This document shows positions 33,656 to 41,889 of a stretch of DNA of 64,000 nucleotides, piece by piece. Position numbers and translations under genes: made by a program. Location: assembly GCF_900113435.1 (NCBI RefSeq), contig NZ_FOPG01000001.1, positions 620,001-684,000 of the forward strand, read 5' to 3'. The stretch comes from Sulfitobacter dubius. GTDB taxonomy: Bacteria > Pseudomonadota > Alphaproteobacteria > Rhodobacterales > Rhodobacteraceae. The notes beneath the pieces are model-generated. The model saw nothing but the letters and a program-made list of their open reading frames with translations. It searched no databases and was not told where the DNA came from. Positions within the stretch are counted from its first letter, which is position 1; each line of letters starts with the position of its first letter.

Positions 33656-34476
33656 GTATCACCCTTAACGGCCCCGCCCAAATTCCGTCCTTGGGGTTCG
33701 GCACCTTTCAACTTGAGCAAGATACCGTGGCCGACATGGTGGCCGCGGCTCTTTCCGAAGGGTTCCGCCATATTGATACGGCGCAGGCCTATGAAAACGA
33801 AGAACAAGTCGGCGAAGGTTTGCGCCGCGCCGATGTCCGCCGCGATGAAGTGTTCCTCACCACCAAAATCCTGCCCGAGCATTTCTCGCCAGAAGCCTTC
33901 ACCGCTGCCGCCGATGCGTCGTTGAATCGACTGGGGGCGGACTATGTAGACTTGCTGCTCCTGCACTGGCCCTCAAAGGAAGTCCCGATTGCCGACACCA
34001 TAGGCGCATTGAATGCTCTGATTTCTGCGGGGAAAGTCCGCCATGGGGGCGTGTCGAATTTTACCATGGACATGGTCGATCAAGCACAGGCTGCGTTGAA
34101 CACGCCATTGGCCGCCAACCAGATCGAGCTGCATCCGCTGATCGACCAAACACGGACGATCGCTCACCTCGCCAGCAAGGGCATTCCCGTTGAGGCTTAC
34201 TCGCCACTGGCGCAAGGGAAGGTCATGGAGAACGCCACGTTGCGCGAGATTGCCGCCGTGCATAATGCAAGCCCGGCCCAGATTGCATTGGCCTGGGTCC
34301 TGACGCGCCCGATGAGCATCGCGTTGCCCAGGACCGGTAACAAGAACCGGCTTGCCGACAACCTTGGTGCAGCGGATATCATGTTGAGCGCAGAAGAGAT
34401 CGCCAGCATTGATGCTCTTGGTTCAGCCGAAGGTCGCTTGGTCAGCCCGGAAACGCTCGCTCCAGCTTGGGATTGA
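33652..34476 (+). CDS. Aldo/keto reductase (2,5-diketo-D-gluconate reductase B-like)
   Basis: 274 residues. GFRHIDTAQAYENEEQVGEGLRRADVRRDEVFLTTKI holds the catalytic Asp and Tyr, DYVDLLLLHWPSKEVP the His, and LPRTGNKNRLADNLGA the NADPH-phosphate-binding region. This is the DkgB-like clade of small aldo/keto reductases. Overlaps the upstream gene by 4 bp, so it ends the LysR-controlled MFS/LLM/AKR unit. Substrate likely a small aldehyde or ketone. Confidence 0.92.
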   Translation: MSITLNGPAQIPSLGFGTFQLEQDTVADMVAAALSEGFRHIDTAQAYENEEQVGEGLRRADVRRDEVFLTTKILPEHFSPEAFTAAADASLNRLGADYVDLLLLHWPSKEVPIADTIGALNALISAGKVRHGGVSNFTMDMVDQAQAALNTPLAANQIELHPLIDQTRTIAHLASKGIPVEAYSPLAQGKVMENATLREIAAVHNASPAQIALAWVLTRPMSIALPRTGNKNRLADNLGAADIMLSAEEIASIDALGSAEGRLVSPETLAPAWD

Positions 34477-34914
34477 TTAGTCACTGGTCCTGCAGAAACC
34501 CTGCAGGACCTATACCCGTCGACTTCAGCTTTCGGCCCAAAGCGGACGCTCGGTTCGGTTCCGAAATACTGCAGCTGCGGCGAACCAAGCCGCCATTCAT
34601 AACAATAGCAAATCTTGTGTCGTCTTCCTTGGGATCTGTAATTTAGCCTGTGACCTCTCAACTGGAGCTTTCGCAAGTGCAATGGATAATCGCCAAAGAC
34701 TTTGTGTAGAATATTAAGTTCTTCTCAACACCCTTAAGTCACCCGCTCGCGGCCCCCCTTTCGAACCAAGGCCTGTGCGGACCTATAACGGCCAATCTTG
34801 GCTTGTCATTTCGGTTCGTTTCCTTTCGGCCCCCGCGGGCTAAGTCATCATGAAGGCGTAGCTTAAGGTCACGGCAGCCCATTATGCTTTCAGCGCGAGA
34901 AAAGAGAGACACGG
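34477..34914. other. Gene-free stretch with terminator-like hairpin
   Basis: Ten bases after the aldo/keto reductase stop lies a perfect 10-bp stem GGTCCTGCAG (34486-34495) / CTGCAGGACC (34501-34510), without a T-tract. The rest (to 34914) shows no gene; it is comparatively AT-rich around 34700. Confidence 0.5.
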
Positions 34915-35100
34915 ATGACAGTTCGCAAATCCCCTCAAGAACCCTCAAAACGAGAGACTATCGCCGAGCGGACCAGTGCTGCCGCAACCGAAATCATCGG
35001 CAAAGAAACCAGCCAACGATTGCAAAAGACTGCTCGGCTGCGTGCAGCCCGGTTGTCGCAAGAGCAGGCTGGGCTTTCCAGGATTTCAAAGACAACCTGA
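34915..35100 (+). CDS. Small basic protein, unrecognised family (copy 1)
   Basis: 61 residues, MTVRKSPQEPSKRETIAERT then SAAATEIIGKETSQRLQKTARLRAARLSQEQ. I do not recognise a named family. It is clearly a paralogue of the 72-residue product at 41212-41430: both share ...ET-x-A-x-x-T-x-AAATEI-x-x-K..., then a conserved LRAARL-x-x-x-QA block. Lysine/arginine-rich and probably helical, with no transmembrane segment. Preceded by an AGAGAGAC ribosome-binding site. The conserved pattern supports real coding. Role unknown; DNA- or RNA-related binding is only a guess from charge. Confidence 0.6.
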   Translation: MTVRKSPQEPSKRETIAERTSAAATEIIGKETSQRLQKTARLRAARLSQEQAGLSRISKTT

Positions 35101-35315
35101 CGATACCCGCGCCACCTAATTCCAACAGTTTAGTCTGGAAGTCAGGTGGCGATACATCCTACTGGTCGCCACCATGGTAAGAAAAACTTTGCCGTCCCGG
35201 ACTTTAGTCCCCTGCTGCGCTCCAAAGACGCCCGCTAATCTGGCTGACTTTGGGTTGACGACGCGCTAAGGTTCAACATCGGCTCGAGCCTAACTTAAAT
35301 CAGTAGAGGTAGCAC

Positions 35316-36512
35316 TTGTTAGAACAACATGACTTCCGGGCCGACATCGACGCTGTCGGTCGCAGCAACGCAATTCTTACCCTTTTAGAAACCGTCGCGT
35401 TGGCCACCGGGATGGGATTTGCAGCAGTCGCACGAGTTACTGAATCTCGGTGGGTAACTTGTCGTGCTATCGATCACATTTCATTCGGACTGATGCCCGG
35501 GGACGAGTTGGATGTCGAAAGCACCCTTTGCCACGAAGTGCGGGAATACAATCAAGAGATCGTTATCGACGATGTCCATGACGATGAAACCTATGTCGAC
35601 CACCACTGTCCTGCTCGCTATGGATTTCGTGGCTATATCTCTGTCCCAATCTATCTTCAGGACGGATTCTTCTTCGGCACTCTATGTGCCATCGATCCGC
35701 AGCCTCGTAAGCTGAAGAATGACCGCGTACTGTCGATGTTCAGACTTTTTGCGCAGATTATCGGCGAGATTCTGGATGCCGACGAGGAACTGACCGCCAG
35801 CCGAGAGGCCGTGGCACACGAACAAGAGCTGGCCCGTATACAAGAGCGTTTTATTGCCATCCTGGCCCATGATTTGCGCAATCCCGTCAACGCGCTCAAA
35901 GCTGGCCTCCGTCTAATAGCGCGGCGTAATATCGATGATAAGACGATTGAGCTGGTCGACCTGATGCGTGGCTCAGCCAATCGGATGGAGCGTCTGATTG
36001 AAAACCTTCTCGATCAGGCCCGCCGTCGCCAAGGCGAGGGCATCGTTATTGAGAAAACCTTGAGCTCAACCCTGAAGCCAGCGCTGCACCAGATTGTGGC
36101 AGAACTTCAAGCAGCGGCACCGGACCAGAAGATCGAAACCAACATTGATCTCCTTGAACCAATCGCTTGTGACGTGCCTCGTATATCTCAAATGTTTTCG
36201 AACCTTCTGGCGAATGCAGTGACCCACGGGGCTTCGGGTGCGCCCATCCAAGTGGAGTCCACCGCGACAGCAGAGCTCTTTTCGCTCTCGGTCACCAATT
36301 CGGGAAAGAAGATTTCCGATGACATGTTGCCCAGTCTCTTCCTACCATTCGAGCGCCGCAAAGACCGCCCGAGCCGAGAAGGGTTGGGGCTGGGACTTTT
36401 TATCGCCTCCGAAATCGCGAAAGGGCACGGTGGCACCCTGGACGTGTCATCAGAAGACAACCGCACTGTCTTTACCTTCCAGATGCCCATCCGGGAAGCG
36501 ACAACAACTTAA
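35316..36512 (+). CDS. Soluble sensor histidine kinase with GAF domain
   Basis: 398 residues from a TTG start (AGAGGT upstream). Residues 15-160 are a GAF domain (TGMGFAAVARVTESRWVTCRAID ... GFFFGTLCAIDPQPR). A HisKA dimerisation domain follows with the H-box ILAHDLRNPVNALKAG (His185), then HATPase_c with N-box MFSNLLANAVTHG and G2 box GLGLGLFIASEIAKGHGG. The G1 box is VTNSGKKIS, where the usual Asp is Asn-Ser; this may weaken ATP binding. No membrane segment, so it is cytoplasmic. No response regulator gene is nearby: an orphan kinase. GAF-HisKA kinases of this type are often light or redox sensors. Confidence 0.88.
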   Translation: MLEQHDFRADIDAVGRSNAILTLLETVALATGMGFAAVARVTESRWVTCRAIDHISFGLMPGDELDVESTLCHEVREYNQEIVIDDVHDDETYVDHHCPARYGFRGYISVPIYLQDGFFFGTLCAIDPQPRKLKNDRVLSMFRLFAQIIGEILDADEELTASREAVAHEQELARIQERFIAILAHDLRNPVNALKAGLRLIARRNIDDKTIELVDLMRGSANRMERLIENLLDQARRRQGEGIVIEKTLSSTLKPALHQIVAELQAAAPDQKIETNIDLLEPIACDVPRISQMFSNLLANAVTHGASGAPIQVESTATAELFSLSVTNSGKKISDDMLPSLFLPFERRKDRPSREGLGLGLFIASEIAKGHGGTLDVSSEDNRTVFTFQMPIREATTT

Positions 36513-36751
36513 GGATCTGGAGTGTTGGTTGGGGCTGATCATCGACACGCCACGGATGCTCGAAGCGTCAGTTTTCAAGGGACAACTCAATTCAAGCTTC
36601 CATCAACAGTCTCGGCAGCCTGCCGAAACGCTCCCCGCCCATACCGGACCTTAACCGGGGTCTCAGTCAAGGTCCGGTCCCGATACGCAACATTCTCATT
36701 TTGTTTATCAAGGTCGTTAGGGGTAGATCGTCACAGGCCCTCGGTTCCCCG

Positions 36752-37873
36752 TCAACTTGTGGGTAGATATGCAGCGATCTCTCGGCCCCTGCCCGCCGCG
36801 TAGTCCTGCACCACTTGGGTCCAGTTGATCCTCGCAGCTTGGGCCCAGTCTACCCCGGCATATTGGTCTGGCATGGCGCTGGCGACAGCGCCTCGTGTAG
36901 TGGATGGGCCATAATCCACGATCCGCTGCCCCTCCGCAAAAGCGTCAAGATGTTGGTCCCATCTCTCCCCTTTCAGGGTCAGCCCCAAGCTCCGGGTCAG
37001 CGGGTTGTATTCCGCGGTGAACAAAGTGCCAAACCCCTCCGCGTAGCGGTCCTGCAAGAGCGGCGGGCGAAGGAACTCGCGGTTGAGCCTGCGCGGTGCA
37101 ACGCACAGCCGGTCCAGATGGGCGCGGCGTTCAAGGCTGCGGGTAAAGCCCGGCCGGTCAGCTTGGGTCGGCGCGGATTGATGGTTGGTGGCAATGGCCT
37201 TTGGCAACAGTCGAATGCCCCCGCCGGGAGACAGTTCGACGCTTGCCGTGCGCCCCGAAGCATCCGCGAGCACAAGATTATACGCCATATGCGAGGGCAC
37301 GCGCTGCAAGACCTCCAGCGCCTCTGGCACGCTGTCGCAGGTTTCCAAGATGTAGCGCAGAATCGTAGTCACGCCAAAGCCCACTCCGGTTTCAGACCGT
37401 CCGCCATAGGCCAGCGCCACGGTGAGCCCCGCGTCGTTGATCCCGTCAGACAGACCCCAGAGAAACTCAACCATCCCCATCACTGCGCGGCCAGACCATT
37501 CCGTCTGCAACAGCAGCCCCTCGTTCAGCTCTGGCGACAGGTCATAGTTGCGCAGCAACCGGACGTCATCGGCATCGGAGGTGGCCGCGAGCGAACAGCC
37601 GCCCAAATAGGTCGGCGGGCACCAAGTGGACAGGAACCGCGCGGCACGGTCCGAACCACCGGCAATCAAGACCAGGCGATCGTAGATCGGGACCAGTTCT
37701 GGCATATGGCTTTCCATGGCCGCCCGGCAATCTTCCCTGGACGGGCCGTGGTCGCCTCCGCGGGCTGTGAACCATGCCTCATAGGCAGGCCAAGACCGCT
37801 GCCAGCGCGCCGCCCATTTGGGGCCAGGGGTGGCCTCGGCAACGGCGTCAAAAGTCAGTGTCATCTGGGTCAT
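36752..37873 (-). CDS. C45 family autoproteolytic acyltransferase/hydrolase (Ntn-hydrolase)
   Basis: 373 residues. The block STWCPPTYLGGCSLAATSDADDVRLLRNYDLSPEL contains Cys93, which fits the autocatalytic nucleophile, and the RNYD motif of acyl-CoA:6-aminopenicillanate acyltransferase/C45-type hydrolases. Further on, GLSDGINDAGLTVALAYGGR is the conserved 'GxxDGxNxxGL' strand. Such enzymes cleave amide bonds of acylated amines. The ATG lies one base past the stop of the PHB depolymerase gene, so both belong to one operon with the RHH regulator. Substrate unknown. Confidence 0.85.
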   Translation of the reverse strand: MTQMTLTFDAVAEATPGPKWAARWQRSWPAYEAWFTARGGDHGPSREDCRAAMESHMPELVPIYDRLVLIAGGSDRAARFLSTWCPPTYLGGCSLAATSDADDVRLLRNYDLSPELNEGLLLQTEWSGRAVMGMVEFLWGLSDGINDAGLTVALAYGGRSETGVGFGVTTILRYILETCDSVPEALEVLQRVPSHMAYNLVLADASGRTASVELSPGGGIRLLPKAIATNHQSAPTQADRPGFTRSLERRAHLDRLCVAPRRLNREFLRPPLLQDRYAEGFGTLFTAEYNPLTRSLGLTLKGERWDQHLDAFAEGQRIVDYGPSTTRGAVASAMPDQYAGVDWAQAARINWTQVVQDYAAGRGREIAAYLPTS

Positions 37874-37874
37874 A

Positions 37875-38947
37875 TCATGCGCCCTTTATGGGTTGCTGAA
37901 AGAAAAAGCGGATCATTTCCGCGCTGGCGTCCGGGCCTTGGGGGTCCGTGTAAGACCCCTCGGCCTGACCGCCGGACCATGCGTGGCCAAGCCCGGTGAC
38001 CGTCCAATACTCAACCGTTGAGGTGCCCGTTTCGGCCGCAGCGCGCAGGATGGAACAGGACCGCCCGCCATGGGTGCCCTGCGTGACAGTCTCAAGCGTC
38101 TGACCCGGCCCGATGTCTTGAACCTGCCGCACCACCGCCTCGCCATTTGATGGATGCACGGTCGCATCCGAGGTGCCATGAAAGACAATTGTCGGAATAT
38201 GTGATGTCTTCTGCACAGGCGCCGCCCTCGGCCCTGCCATAGCCGTAAAGGCAGAGGCTACGTCCTTTGCCGACCCATAGGCCAGACCCGAATGTACCCC
38301 GACGGCGGCAAAGACGTCTGGGTAGGTCTCTCCCAAGATCACGGCCATCGCCGCCCCCGCCGACAGCCCCGCGACAAAGGTGCGATCCGGCGCGATGCCG
38401 TAGGCTGCACAGACGTGGCGGGCGATCCCCGCAAGGATCGCAGGCTCACCCGCGTCGCGGCGTTGATCCCCCCGGCTGAACCAGTTCCAGCAGGACTGCG
38501 TGTTGTTGCGCCGCGACTGGGCCGGGTAGACCACGATAAAGCGGTGTTTTCGGCCAGTTGGTTCATGCCGGTGCCCGCGGCAAAGTCCTCGGGCGTTTGT
38601 GTGCAGCCGTGCAGCATGACCACGACGCCACTTGCGCCCTCGGTCGCGGATGCTGGGATATAGCTGCGGAAACTTCGACTGCCTGCCGCGCAGGTGAATG
38701 TATCGCTGAGAAAGCTGGCGCCTGCGGGGATTTCGGGTGTCGAGGCCGCGGGTGATGGGGTGGCGGCCCCCAACTTTGCAAAGAGATCGCTGATCGAGGC
38801 CATGGCAGGCAGGTCTGCTGCATCCATGGGCCCGGCCTGCGCGGCAAGCCCATGCTGTGCCAAGGTGCGCTGCACCAGATCATTGGCGGCGATCAGGCGT
38901 GCGTCAGGGGTCGCCCGGCGCTTGGCACCGGCGTTAAAGAGTTTCAT
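37875..38947 (-). pseudogene. PHB depolymerase family esterase, broken by a frameshift
   Basis: An upstream frame (38947 down to about 38550) encodes MKLFNAGAKRRATPDARLIA ... VVVMLHGCTQTPEDFAAGTGMNQLAE, and a second frame then continues with VVYPAQSRRNNTQSCWNWF ... VAGLSAGAAMAVILG (lipase box) and GLGHAWSGG (His). The switch happens at the four-T run 38547-38550 (AAAA in the gene), where one further A would restore GCC GAA AAA CAC CGC TTT ATC GTG GTC TAC CCG. This looks like a single-base deletion or a sequencing error in a homopolymer. Intact, it would be a secreted or intracellular short-chain PHA depolymerase/feruloyl-esterase-like enzyme. Confidence 0.88.
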
Positions 38948-38977
38948 CTTATTTGTCCTTATCAGGGGGAGCGCATC

Positions 38978-39394
38978 TTACTTGATGCGGTCGGCAAGTG
39001 CCTTTTTGATATCTGCGCTGGCCTGTAGGGCGCCCAACACGGTGATGGACCCGATGGTGTCGCGTGCCAGTTCCGGTGTCACATCTGAAGCAATCCGCGC
39101 CAGCCCGACCACTTTGACGTGCAGCACCTCTCCGGCCGCTTTCAGCGCTTCCAGATCAGCCACCGTATAATCGTGCAGACCCAATTCCATCGTGTGGCGC
39201 TCAAGCGATTTGCTCACCACCTCCACATGGCTCTCAAGCTGGTTGCGGATCGCTGTGCGGATCAGGTCGCTCCGGTTCGAATAGAAACCTTCCTGCACCA
39301 GCAGGTCGATCCGTCCCAAATCCACATAGCCAAGGTTGATCGTGATCTTCTCGCTGTCTGGGGTCTTCTCACGCAGTTGCCGAATATTGCTCAT
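38978..39394 (-). CDS. Ribbon-helix-helix (CopG-like) regulator
   Basis: 138 residues. N-terminal RHH motif: EKITINLGYVDLGRIDLLVQEGFYSNRSDLIRTAIRNQLESH, a beta strand then two helices with the G-x-YSNRSDLIR turn. A C-terminal part (HTMELGLHDYTVADLEALKAAGEVLHVKVVG) is of unknown fold and is longer than in simple CopG proteins. It stands 30 bp before the PHB depolymerase gene and likely governs that operon. A set of CATCC/GGATG repeats just upstream of its start is a good candidate for its own operator. Confidence 0.85.
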   Translation of the reverse strand: MSNIRQLREKTPDSEKITINLGYVDLGRIDLLVQEGFYSNRSDLIRTAIRNQLESHVEVVSKSLERHTMELGLHDYTVADLEALKAAGEVLHVKVVGLARIASDVTPELARDTIGSITVLGALQASADIKKALADRIK

Positions 39395-39404
39395 TGCTCA
39401 ATCT

Positions 39405-39430
39405 CCATCCGTATGGATGGTATATGGATG
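39405..39430 (-). promoter_or_regulatory. RHH operator candidate
   Basis: CCATCC-GTAT-GGATGG (39405-39420) is a perfect dyad, followed after TATAT by another GGATG (39426-39430). It begins 10 bp upstream of the RHH gene start, which fits the short repeated half-sites typical of ribbon-helix-helix autoregulation. Nothing else is seen in the remaining gap to 39711. Confidence 0.55.
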
Positions 39431-39711
39431 CTAAATCGTCAAGTTGCAAGATCGGACGACAGTTAAGTTCGCTTGGTCGCGCACCACTTGGTGCGCCGGG
39501 ACAACGGTAGCTTCTGCAAGGGCTCCGAAGTGAGGCCCAGCATCACTACCGTAAGCGTAGATATCGCCATCGTCACGTATAGCTGCTGCAAAGTGGTTCA
39601 CCGTTCCCCGAGCCGCAGACTGTCACTATCCATCCTGTGCGCTCGTGCTCTTTACCGACATAATGGAGGAGCGGTGGCGCAGGAGTTGCGCCGCCGCGTC
39701 ATGCAGGCGTT

Positions 39712-40155
39712 TCAGCTTCCCGCAGCTTCCATCCAGGAATGGTGACGTCGTTCGTCGGCCAGACCCTTCTCGATCACGGGGCGCAGCTCGGCATTGGTGA
39801 CGGCATTGTCGAGAGCCTGCTGGTAGGCGGCGACGGTATCGTCCTCATTTGTCTTCATCGCCTTGAGAATTGCACCGTTCCCGGCGATATCCGCCAGCGC
39901 CACCTTTCCGGCTTTCAGCCACTGCTTCATGTCGCCCTCCATGGGCTTCTCGACACCCAAGCTGTCGGCAATGCGGCTACGGTCTTGGGCGTGGGCCTCA
40001 TGGTCGCGGCAGAAGCTTTCGATCTGCTCGCGATAGTCCGCGTTGTCGAGTCACTCAATGGTCGTGTCATAGGCCGCGATGGCGTCGTGCTCCAGAATGA
40101 GCAGGTTCCTGACGAGGTCGGCAGCGTTGCCTTCGGTTCCAACGGTTGTCGGCAT
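39712..40155 (-). pseudogene. PA2169/DUF2383-type ferritin-like four-helix protein with in-frame stop
   Basis: From the ATG at 40155 (GGAGACCGACC upstream) translation gives MPTTVGTEGNAADLVRNLLI then LEHDAIAAYDTTIE, a TGA stop (40053-40051), and continues in the same frame LDNADYREQIESFCRDHEAHA, then QDRSRIADSLGVEKPMEGD ... LADERRHHSWMEAAGS to a stop. The E..H pairs (LEHDAI, RDHEAH, DERRHH) are those of the DUF2383/PA2169-type ferritin-like domain. At the stop the family normally has Arg, and CGA to TGA is a single transition. So the gene is disrupted by one nonsense mutation; reading frame is otherwise intact, which suggests recent loss. Confidence 0.82.
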
Positions 40156-40594
40156 GGTCGGTCTCCTTTTCCGAATATTTCTGCTGTTCGATCTGGTCGC
40201 CCGAATGTGGCCGGGATTTGCCCCCCTTTTGGTCAACGACAAGAAAACGCCCATCCATAATCAGTGTTCCATTCACCTGAGCTGTTCATCGGTGGAGGAT
40301 TAGAGAGGCTCTGGAAACTTCGATAAGCGGACATCTATTCCCCGCGCAGCGAAGGTCCGATCTCCACCGTTCGTGTTGGCCACTACTTTGAGCTCCGATC
40401 GGGACGGGTGCGCGCCTTTCTCGGAGTATTCCCGTGCTCTATTTGCCGCATTTATATTGGAAGTTAATCGATCGGTCACTCGGTCGAAATGCGCGATATC
40501 AAATCGAAAGCACAGTTACGCACGGAGCCTTTGAACACTATCTGGTTGTGAAAGAGCGAAAGAGCTGTCAGCCGATTGGCAAAGGGAGCCACAT
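40156..40594. other. Gene-free stretch
   Basis: About 440 bp between the ferritin-like pseudogene and the antitoxin gene. Fairly AT-rich near 40450-40550; no coding frame or structured repeat recognised. The promoter of the antitoxin gene should be at its right end. Confidence 0.45.
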
Positions 40595-41065
40595 ATGACT
40601 GGAAAACTCACGCGCACAACCGACGGCAATCGGGTTTCAGAGCTTCTGGGGCTACCTGAGGAAGTCGACAATCAGGATACGCTAAGAGCCCGGGTCCAAG
40701 AGGGCCTTCCCGCCGCCTCGGTAGAGAACATCTGGGAAATTATGCACTCGCAACCGGCCCAGAAGATCGTATCAGAACGAGCCTACCGCAGGGCGAAAGC
40801 CGAAAAGCTACCTTTGAGTCCTGTCAAAAGCCAAGTCCTTTATAATTTTGCGCGAGCCTATGTGGTCGCTGACAGAATTTACCAAGGCAATGGTGCTCTC
40901 ATTATGCGCTTTCTGGAAAAGCCCAACTCAGAGCTTGGTGGCGCCGCTCCGATGGCATTGGCAATCTCAAGCCCTGCAGGCGCGGATGCGGTAATAGAAC
41001 TTCTGGACGGACCAATGATAAGCTACTGGCAGAGGCAAGCGGCTAATTCTGAGGACGCGCAGTAG
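40595..41065 (+). CDS. MbcA/ParS/Xre-type antitoxin domain protein (DUF2384), orphan
   Basis: 156 residues. The C-terminal half LYNFARAYVVADRIYQGNGALIMRFLEKPNSELGGAAPMALAISSPAGADAVIELL carries the toxin-binding DUF2384/MbcA-ParS signature (a helical block ending 'F-L-x-x-P-N-x-x-L-x-G-x-x-P-x-x-L'). The N-terminal half (ENIWEIMHSQPAQKIVSERAYRRAKAEKLPLS) is a helical, Xre-like DNA-binding region. Such proteins normally pair with an RES-domain toxin, but no RES gene is downstream. It could be an orphan antitoxin that gives protection against a RES toxin elsewhere, or the remnant of a lost pair. Confidence 0.82.
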   Translation: MTGKLTRTTDGNRVSELLGLPEEVDNQDTLRARVQEGLPAASVENIWEIMHSQPAQKIVSERAYRRAKAEKLPLSPVKSQVLYNFARAYVVADRIYQGNGALIMRFLEKPNSELGGAAPMALAISSPAGADAVIELLDGPMISYWQRQAANSEDAQ

Positions 41066-41211
41066 CACCGCCCCCCTTACTTACCTCTGTGTTGAGGCTG
41101 CGAGCCTGAGCCCAATAACGCCAAATTATCACATGGATCTTGGTGTCAATATTATTGGTCATGCGGGCACAAGCATTGGCCGGCTGAAGCCTCGTACGGA
41201 CATCTACAGCT

Positions 41212-41430
41212 TCAGGACTTTGGTTGTTTTTTGGACGTCTTTTGGCGCGGATACTTCGTGATCTCTGCGCCTTCTGCTTGATCACGCTTGAGACGGGCAG
41301 CACGCAGAAGCTCGGTTTTCTTTGTGCGGTCACTGTTCACTTTGTCTACGATTTCAGTCGCCGCCGCAGTTGTCTGGTCGGCACGCGTCTCCCATTTGGA
41401 ACGGTCAAGAGAAGTCTTTGTGGTTTTCAT
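41212..41430 (-). CDS. Small basic protein, unrecognised family (copy 2)
   Basis: 72 residues, MKTTKTSLDRSKWETRADQT then TAAATEIVDKVNSDRTKKTELLRAARLKRDQ. Paralogue of the product at 34915-35100: the shared core is ET-x-A-x-x-T-x-AAATEI-x-x-K-x-x-x-x-R-x-x-K-T-x-x-LRAARL. This copy has a longer lysine-rich tail (KYPRQKTSKKQPKS). Opposite strand to its neighbours, no operon partner. Conservation across two copies 6 kb apart on opposite strands is the main evidence that it is a real gene. No function known to me. Confidence 0.6.
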   Translation of the reverse strand: MKTTKTSLDRSKWETRADQTTAAATEIVDKVNSDRTKKTELLRAARLKRDQAEGAEITKYPRQKTSKKQPKS

Positions 41431-41889
41431 TTGATGTCGCCTATTGGAAAGAAGAGTAACCGCATCTGTTCGGGCTGACTAACCCATAGAGAGCCATTTG
41501 GTGCTTGAGTGCCAAAAGGAAATAGATGTACTGCCGCGTCTGTCGCAAATGGTCGTTAAACATCCAAACACCCGGGCTCGCAGCAAGCGGGTAGCCCGTC
41601 GCTTCACCCACTGTTTTACGCAGGAAGGATGGGTAGAAGGGGGTGGGATGCAAATTTCGCGTAGGTAGAAAATTGTTCTTCGGCCGAAACGTTGTGCCCG
41701 GCGACGCCCCCGAAACGCAAGTAGCTCGAAATTTAAATCCGCGCAAATTGGCCTCAACAGTCGGTATATTCAATAATCACAGGGGGACCACAGTTCCTCC
41801 CCGACCACGGCTGGGCTCGCCGATGCCGCGTCTCCACAGGTAAAATACCAATCAGCGCCGCAACGGATCGAGGCAATTCATCTGGCGAC
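41431..41889. other. Gene-free stretch downstream of the cyanophycin operon
   Basis: Open frames exist on the minus strand (to 110 codons) but resemble no protein and lack a clear start; nothing else recognised. Confidence 0.4.

Noticed and set aside
36815-37999. 394-codon plus-strand frame opposite the C45 hydrolase
   Set aside because: Antisense shadow; amino-acid composition (R, Q, G, P rich) typical of reverse frames in GC-rich DNA.
40051-40053. TGA read as selenocysteine in the ferritin-like gene
   Set aside because: The family uses Arg here, no SECIS-like element was noticed, and ferritin-like DUF2383 proteins are not selenoproteins.
41441-41773. 110-codon minus-strand frame before the antitoxin-side gap
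   Set aside because: No ribosome-binding site, no family and no conservation evidence within the window.
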